27,807 nt of DNA from Candidatus Gastranaerophilales bacterium. Lineage in GTDB: Bacteria; Cyanobacteriota; Vampirovibrionia; Gastranaerophilales; Gastranaerophilaceae. Made by a program: the position numbers and the translations under genes. This document shows, in pieces, positions 23,337-27,807 of this stretch. Each line of letters begins with the position of its first letter. Positions within the stretch are counted from its first letter, which is position 1. Under the pieces are notes generated by a model that was given only the letters and a program-made list of their open reading frames with translations, was not told the origin of the DNA and made no database searches. The stretch covers positions 1 through 27,807 of the forward strand of contig UNSK01000028.1 in assembly GCA_900552525.1 (NCBI GenBank). The letters are read 5' to 3'.

Positions 23337-24056
23337 ATGAGTGTTGAATTACTAGGATTTAATATTGACAATTATTCGTTTGATGAGGCTGTTATCAAGG
23401 CAAAAAGTCTGATAGACGGCGATAAAGTTGCACAGGTTATTACCATCAATCCGGAGATGTTTCAATGTGCTGAAACTGATACAAATTTTGCTAACATTAT
23501 AAAGGAAGCAGAAATGGTTATTCCAGACGGAGTAGGTGTAAAAATTGCCTTAAAATTAACAGGTAAAAGTGCTGAAAGAATACCCGGCGTCGACTTTGCT
23601 AAAAGACTACTGAAAGAAGCGGCATTAAGTAATATTCCGGTTGCAATCATTGGTTCAAAGGAAGAAATTGTAACAAAGGCCGTAGAAAATCTACAAAGAG
23701 AAATCAGTGGACTTAACATTGTTTATTATCATAATGGCTATTTTGATAATGATGATGAGATATATGGAGAATTAAAAAAACGTTCTCCGAAGCTTATACT
23801 TATAGCGCTTGGTTCTCCTAGACAGGAAAAGTTTATTTATGAAGCCAAGAACAGATTAAATCCGGCGCTAATGATAGGTATAGGCGGCAGCCTTGATGTC
23901 TGGTCCGGTTCTGTGAAAAGAGCTCCTAAAATTTTTCAGACCCTGGGTTTGGAATGGTTATACAGGACAGTAACCCAGCCTTCCAGATTTAAGAGGATTT
24001 TTCCTGCGCTTCCGTTGTTTTTAATTAAAGTTTTAAATTATAAAGATAGGATATAA
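23337..24056 (+). CDS. WecG/TagA/CpsF-family glycosyltransferase
   Basis: About 239 aa, GT26 family. These enzymes transfer an N-acetylhexosamine-type sugar (often ManNAc or its uronic acid) to a lipid-linked GlcNAc in wall or capsule polymers at the inner membrane. Family features include VITINPEMFQCAE near residue 32, MVIPDGVGVKIALKL with the conserved Asp, ERIPGVDFAKRLL, and LILIALGSPRQEKFIYEAK with IGIGGSLDVWSG and RAPKIFQTLGLEWLYR near the end. ATG 23337 is preferred over the TTG at 23298, because homology starts at SVELLG and a TATAAT sits just upstream. The exact donor sugar is unknown; no polysaccharide cluster surrounds it. TktN follows at 2 bases. Confidence 0.93.
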   Translation: MSVELLGFNIDNYSFDEAVIKAKSLIDGDKVAQVITINPEMFQCAETDTNFANIIKEAEMVIPDGVGVKIALKLTGKSAERIPGVDFAKRLLKEAALSNIPVAIIGSKEEIVTKAVENLQREISGLNIVYYHNGYFDNDDEIYGELKKRSPKLILIALGSPRQEKFIYEAKNRLNPALMIGIGGSLDVWSGSVKRAPKIFQTLGLEWLYRTVTQPSRFKRIFPALPLFLIKVLNYKDRI

Positions 24057-24058
24057 AA

Positions 24059-24892
24059 ATGCTAACAGATATTGAAAAAGAAGAGCTTAGAAAGGCTGCC
24101 TGCGAAGTCAGACGCAACATTGTAAAAATGGTTCATAACTCCAAGTCAGGACATCCGGGCGGTTCATTATCAGGTGCAGATATTCTTACTGTGTTATATA
24201 AAAAATGTCTTAATATTCCACAAGACTGGAATAACTCTCCGGAATTTGAGAATAGAGATAGATTTATACTCTCAAAAGGACACGCATCTCCGCTTCTTTA
24301 TTCAATACTTGCAATGAAAGGAATTATACAACAGGCAGATTTAATGACTTTTAGAAAAATAAATTCTAAACTGCAAGGGCATCCCGCCAAACTATATCTT
24401 CCGGGTATTGAAACGTCAACTGGCTCTCTCGGTCAGGGGCTCTCAATAGGATGCGGAATGGCAGAAGGTTTAAAGCTTAAAAATAATCCTGCACATGTTG
24501 TTGTATACACCGGAGATGGTGAACTACAGGAAGGTTCCTGCTGGGAAGCTTTTATGCAGTCTGCACACAGAAAGCTGGATAATATTATTGCAATAATTGA
24601 CCGTAACAGACTTCAAATAGATGGATGTACAGAAAATGTTATGTCACTTGATAATCTTTCTGATAAACTGCGAGCCTTCAATTGGGATGTTATAGAAATC
24701 AACGGGCACGATTTCAATGAAATTTATACAGCTGTTGAAACAGCTAAAAAATGTACACGCCCTTGTGCAATTATTGCCCACACAATTAAGGGCAAAGGAT
24801 GCTCATTTATGGAAAATCAAGCAGGCTGGCATGGCAAAGCTCCGAATGATGAACAGCTTGAATTAGCGTTAAAAGAACTGGGAGAAGAATAA
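24059..24892 (+). CDS. Transketolase N-terminal subunit
   Basis: 277 aa, corresponding to the thiamine-diphosphate-binding first half of transketolase. Seen: GHPGGSLSGADIL, FILSKGHASPLLYS, QGHPAKLYLPGIETSTGSLGQ, the GDGELQEGSCWEA motif about 27 residues before DRNRLQIDG, and HTIKGKGCSFMENQAGWHG. Two-subunit transketolases need a separate C-terminal protein, which usually sits next to this one; here the next gene is a short Cys protein and then the opposite strand begins. The partner must therefore lie elsewhere. AGGA precedes ATG 24059. Confidence 0.94.
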   Translation: MLTDIEKEELRKAACEVRRNIVKMVHNSKSGHPGGSLSGADILTVLYKKCLNIPQDWNNSPEFENRDRFILSKGHASPLLYSILAMKGIIQQADLMTFRKINSKLQGHPAKLYLPGIETSTGSLGQGLSIGCGMAEGLKLKNNPAHVVVYTGDGELQEGSCWEAFMQSAHRKLDNIIAIIDRNRLQIDGCTENVMSLDNLSDKLRAFNWDVIEINGHDFNEIYTAVETAKKCTRPCAIIAHTIKGKGCSFMENQAGWHGKAPNDEQLELALKELGEE

Positions 24893-24896
24893 AATA

Positions 24897-25100
24897 ATGA
24901 AAATATGTCCTTTCTCAGAAAATAAAGTTTGCAATGATGAATGTCCATTATATATTTCACCGGACGACCTTAATGAGTTTGTTACAGCGAGATTATCATC
25001 ATTAGGTATAATAAGCCGTGCGGAAGGGGAGTGTTCGTTAAAAATGCTTGCACTCAGCCAGAGCAGATATATTTTTGAAAACACCACTACGCGCGGGTAG
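24897..25100 (+). CDS. Small Cys protein, 67 aa
   Basis: The N-terminus reads MKICPFSENKVCNDECPLY, with Cys4, Cys12 and Cys16; a fourth is Cys46 in GECSLKML. The pattern CPF-x6-C-x3-CPLY resembles small proteins found in several anaerobe-rich lineages, and could bind a metal or Fe-S cluster, but no function is established. It starts 4 bases after the transketolase half, with GGGAG at a long 13-base spacing, so it is probably cotranscribed. Its 3' end overlaps the convergent methyltransferase gene by 14 bp. Confidence 0.7.
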   Translation: MKICPFSENKVCNDECPLYISPDDLNEFVTARLSSLGIISRAEGECSLKMLALSQSRYIFENTTTRG

Positions 25101-25827
25101 TAAATAATTTATACAGAATAACTCCAGCTGAAATACTAAGATTTAAAGACTCAACTTCCTTTGACATTTCTATAGTAACATTTTTATTAGCAAACTCTTT
25201 AAGTTCATTACTTAAGCCGGCAGCCTCTGTGCCGAACATAACCAGGACTTTTTCTGCTGGAGTATAATCTTTCAGCCAAACAGAATTATTTGATTTAGGA
25301 AGTGTTGCAACTCTTTCATACCCCATAAAATTCACCATTAAATCAGTTTTGTCAGCAAAGTGAAATACAGGAATTTTCCATAGATTGCCAACTGATGAAC
25401 GCACGCATTTTGGATTGTATAAATCTACAGTATCTCCGTATAAAACAACTGCATCAACGTTAAATGCGGCTGTAGTTCTTAATATCGTACCCAGATTACC
25501 GGCATCTTTTATATTTTCCAGAAGCACAACATGTTTATAATCATCATTCCACTCCATCTCAAACTTTTTAGCTATTGCAGCAGCTTTAGGCGGAGTAACT
25601 GTCGATGAAATTTTGGACATTACCGGCTCTGTTACCTCAATTGAGTTTGAAAAATTTTTACAACCTTCGGTTTCAAAAATATGAACAATTTCTAAGCCGG
25701 AAGCTAGAGCTTCTTGTATACATTTTTCGCCTTCCAGCAAAAATAAACCTTTTTCATCACGGTATTTACGCTGTAAAAGCTTAGCTGTTTCCTTAATCAA
25801 TTCATTATTTACACTTGTTATCTTCAT
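25087..25827 (-). CDS. SpoU/TrmH-family RNA 2'-O-methyltransferase
   Basis: 246 aa. An N-terminal substrate-binding segment (residues 1-90; KGLFLLEGEKCIQEAL) precedes a SPOUT knot domain with motif 1 NIKDAGNLGTILRTTAAF, motif 2 VLVMFGTEAAGLSNEL and motif 3 VESLNLSISAGVILY, the AdoMet-binding knot. Such enzymes methylate ribose in rRNA or tRNA; the target cannot be read from sequence. ATG 25827 overlaps the end of the aminopeptidase by 4 bp (ATGA), so it is translationally coupled to it. Confidence 0.95.
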   Translation of the reverse strand: MKITSVNNELIKETAKLLQRKYRDEKGLFLLEGEKCIQEALASGLEIVHIFETEGCKNFSNSIEVTEPVMSKISSTVTPPKAAAIAKKFEMEWNDDYKHVVLLENIKDAGNLGTILRTTAAFNVDAVVLYGDTVDLYNPKCVRSSVGNLWKIPVFHFADKTDLMVNFMGYERVATLPKSNNSVWLKDYTPAEKVLVMFGTEAAGLSNELKEFANKNVTIEMSKEVESLNLSISAGVILYKLFTTRA

Positions 25828-27296
25828 AGAATTTCAAAATCCTTAAGCCATTCTTTTTCTTGCTCTGAAAGCGAATTATAATCAATCAATTTACCTTCGT
25901 ATCCCATTTTAACAAAAGAATGAATTTTTCCATCCTTTTTATAACACGAATTTTCAAGCCTTACTCCGAAATAATCAGGATTATATAATCCTGGCTCAAT
26001 AGAGAAACACATGCCGTCCTGTAATTCTGTATGAGCAATTTCGCTCTTATTTAAAGCTGGCGGAGCCTCATGAACATTTATGCCAAGCCCATGCCCCAGC
26101 CCGTGTCCGAATGTAAAACCTTCAATTTTATCATCCAGAATAGAATGCGCCAGCGCATCGTATTCGTAACCTGTTTTAAAATTCCTGTTGAATGCATTCA
26201 AAAAAGCTTTTAAAACAGTTGTATAAACACGTTTTTGCAGCATTGACGGCTGCCCTTTTACAAATACCCTTGTTATGTCAGTTGCAAGTCCGCTTTCATA
26301 GTAAGCACCGCAATCAATCAAAACAAGAGAGCCATCTTTCAATATAATATCTTTAGAGTTCTTTGAATAATGGGCTAATGCCGAGTTTTTATCAATTGCA
26401 ACTATTGAATTGAAACTTAAAGACTTAGCGCCATACTTCATAAATTCTTCCCTCAAACGTTTTGCAATATCGTATTCGGATAAATTCTCGTTTGACTCAA
26501 TATAATCTCTTATTGCTTGTACAGCCATATCAGTTCGTTCAAACGCCTTCTTGTAAGCTTCAATTTCTTGCTGGCTCTTAATTGCTTTCATTTGCTTTAC
26601 AGGAGATAGATTATGAATAGGTTCTTTAATCAAGGCGTAATCATGTGCGTTAATTGAAGCTTTATCCACCAATAACTCACCATCAAAATTACGCAAAAAT
26701 TCATCACAATCCTTAGAATTTTCAAACAATACCTGTTTATCAGAATCAATATAAAGCTTAGCCCATATTTTAGAAGAACAATCTCTTGAAAAATCCCTTA
26801 GTCCGGTAATATAGGAGGCCTCTTCTAAATTTGAGATAAACCATGGTTTTTCAGGTTTATAATCTATTGGATTAAAAGCACGCTCTAAAGGTTGATTATG
26901 CGGCTCTGTATAATTATTAATCGGATCTATATCCAATAATTTAATATTATATCCATTAAAACCTTCCAATCTTTGCTGTGAAACCTTTTTAGATACAATA
27001 CCCAGAACTTTATCTTTATCTATAAGTTTTTTAATTTCTTCGTCCTGTTTTTGTCCTAATTGAAGTTTAATTACATTCACCCCTTCTTTAGCCTCATTAT
27101 CTGCCTGCGTATGATACCTGCCGTCAACAAAGAGATAAATATTGTCTTCAGTTAATAAAGCATCACCGGTAGAGCCGGAAAATCCTGTAAGCGTATATCG
27201 TGCATTCTCACTTAATGCGGAATACTCCACCAAATATTCATTGGTGGAGTTAACCAGTAAATAATTAATACCTAAATCTTTTAATAAATTATTCAT
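25824..27296 (-). CDS. Xaa-Pro aminopeptidase (M24 family)
   Basis: About 490 aa. The N-terminal creatinase-like region spans about 1-240 (YTLTGFSGSTGDALLTE, YLFVDGRYHTQAD) and the pita-bread catalytic domain about 245-491. All five metal ligands are seen: Asp329, Asp341, His403, Glu435 and Glu449 (numbered from a TTG one codon upstream), in VLIDCGAYYESGLATDITR, GHGLGHGLG, FSIEPGLY and GVRLENS. It removes N-terminal residues preceding proline, in the cytosol. The length falls between the short PepQ/PepP type and the 600-aa three-domain type; the region 140-240 looks like a compact second domain. ATG 27296 is preferred over TTG 27299. It overlaps ppiC by 8 bp. Confidence 0.93.
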   Translation of the reverse strand: MNNLLKDLGINYLLVNSTNEYLVEYSALSENARYTLTGFSGSTGDALLTEDNIYLFVDGRYHTQADNEAKEGVNVIKLQLGQKQDEEIKKLIDKDKVLGIVSKKVSQQRLEGFNGYNIKLLDIDPINNYTEPHNQPLERAFNPIDYKPEKPWFISNLEEASYITGLRDFSRDCSSKIWAKLYIDSDKQVLFENSKDCDEFLRNFDGELLVDKASINAHDYALIKEPIHNLSPVKQMKAIKSQQEIEAYKKAFERTDMAVQAIRDYIESNENLSEYDIAKRLREEFMKYGAKSLSFNSIVAIDKNSALAHYSKNSKDIILKDGSLVLIDCGAYYESGLATDITRVFVKGQPSMLQKRVYTTVLKAFLNAFNRNFKTGYEYDALAHSILDDKIEGFTFGHGLGHGLGINVHEAPPALNKSEIAHTELQDGMCFSIEPGLYNPDYFGVRLENSCYKKDGKIHSFVKMGYEGKLIDYNSLSEQEKEWLKDFEIL

Positions 27297-27567
27297 CAAT
27301 TCCTGTTAATTTAATCAAATGCCAACCGAATTGAGTTTCTACAGGTTCTGAAACTTCTCCTTCTTTTAGAGCAAAAGCAGCATCTTCAAAAGGTTTAACC
27401 ATCATACCTTTTCCAAACCATCTTAAATCACCGCCATCGCGTCCAGATGGGCACTTAGAATACTGTTTTGCTAAATCTTCAAAGGCTACGCCGTTTTTTA
27501 TATCAAGCAGCAAATTTTCTGCCTGCTCTTTTGTATCAACTAAAATATGGCTCGCTCTAATTTTCAT
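27289..27567 (-). CDS. ppiC: Parvulin-type peptidyl-prolyl isomerase
   Basis: 92 aa, a single parvulin domain without signal peptide, so cytosolic. Family motifs: IRASHILVDTKEQAENLL, FEDLAKQYSKCPSGRDGGDL, the FGKGMMVKPFEDAAFALKEGEVS core and QFGWHLIKL at the C-terminus, with the conserved His residues in ASHIL and GWHLI. It catalyses cis-trans isomerisation of prolyl bonds. ATG 27567 has AAGGAG 9 bases upstream. Its stop overlaps the aminopeptidase start, a suggestive pairing of two proline-directed enzymes. Confidence 0.94.
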   Translation of the reverse strand: MKIRASHILVDTKEQAENLLLDIKNGVAFEDLAKQYSKCPSGRDGGDLRWFGKGMMVKPFEDAAFALKEGEVSEPVETQFGWHLIKLTGIDE

Positions 27568-27612
27568 AATATTATTCTCCTTCTCTGCATAGATATTTTA
27601 TCATTAAATATA

Positions 27613-27807
27613 TTATTTATAAAGCTTTATATTATAAACAAATTTATAAATAAGCTCCAATGTTTTAGGTTCGCAGTTATTAACAGTATCAGTTATAAAA
27701 TTTACTAACTCTTCCCTATCTTGATAATGCTCAAATTCAAATAAATCTTTAATATCCACATCCAGAACTTTTGCAATCTTTTCAATTTTATCAGGCTGAG
27801 GAAAATG
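27613..27807 (-). CDS. Partial XRE-type regulator (3' part only)
   Basis: The frame runs open from the window edge for 64 codons to TAA at 27613-27615. HFPQPDKIEKIAKVLDVDIKDLFEFEH matches the last helix and tail of an HTH_3/XRE DNA-binding domain, and a helical 35-residue C-terminus follows. The start and the recognition helix lie beyond the window, so the target cannot be discussed. Confidence 0.75.
   Translation of the reverse strand, partial: HFPQPDKIEKIAKVLDVDIKDLFEFEHYQDREELVNFITDTVNNCEPKTLELIYKFVYNIKLYK

Noticed and set aside
1..27807. Search for CRISPR arrays, insertion sequences, rRNA and phage genes
   Set aside because: No spaced direct repeats, transposase or integrase motifs, rRNA stretches or phage structural genes were seen; the window looks like stable chromosome.

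Overview
The window is AT-rich, tightly packed bacterial chromosome with ordinary housekeeping genes and no insertion sequence, phage or CRISPR. The best guess for the host is a non-photosynthetic relative of Cyanobacteria (Melainabacteria/Vampirovibrionia, Gastranaerophilales type). The reasons are the PDZ-radical SAM-DUF512 protein, a family long known from Cyanobacteria, a NarL-type regulator, the NadB/NadC pair, SpmA/SpmB in an apparent non-sporulator, very low GC, and small secreted or coiled-coil proteins without clear homologues. This is inference; a low-GC Firmicute or another gut lineage is not excluded.

Layout. 1-281: non-coding, with a run of 20 C and a promoter region. 282-713 (+): unknown 143-aa helical protein. 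723-2299 (-): a CooC-like ATPase and FolD. 2408-3094 (-): NarL/LuxR response regulator with its own terminator. 3200-6860 (-): three-gene unit of GGDEF/HD-GYP signalling protein, PadR-like regulator and DUF512 radical SAM protein. 6925-6998 (-): tRNA-Arg(CCG). 7083-7349 (+): small coiled-coil gene. 7350-19845 (-): one 12.5-kb co-directional run, read from the top as a giant 2218-aa coiled-coil protein, a GlcD-like FAD dehydrogenase, CutA, an HExxH protein, a TPR membrane protein, NadB and NadC. 19939-21048 (+): spmA-spmB, divergent from the giant gene. 20984-21361 (-): zinc-ribbon protein. 21362-21586: intergenic region with a candidate small RNA. 21587-23227 (-): purB and a small secreted Ala/Lys-rich protein. 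23337-25100 (+): WecG/TagA-type glycosyltransferase, an N-terminal transketolase half and a small Cys protein. 25087-27807 (-): a truncated XRE-type regulator at the edge, then PpiC, Xaa-Pro aminopeptidase and a SpoU-type RNA methyltransferase.

Genes that work together: NadB and NadC make nicotinate mononucleotide from aspartate (NadA is not in view). FolD handles tetrahydrofolate C1 units next to a CooC-like metal-insertion-type ATPase. The GGDEF protein, PadR protein and DUF512 enzyme are probably cotranscribed. The giant coiled-coil gene overlaps glcD by 17 bp, so the two are probably translationally coupled.

Most interesting: the giant coiled-coil protein; a promoter/operator module repeated at 192-256 and 21415-21480, the second copy leading into a G-poor transcript with a strong terminator (candidate sRNA); three genes (spmA, wecG-like, purB) whose -10 boxes lie 6-7 bases before the ATG, predicting leaderless mRNAs; and a GGDEF/HD-GYP protein whose HD dyad is lost. 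No gene-free stretch exceeds 300 bases; the longest are 1-281 and 21362-21586.
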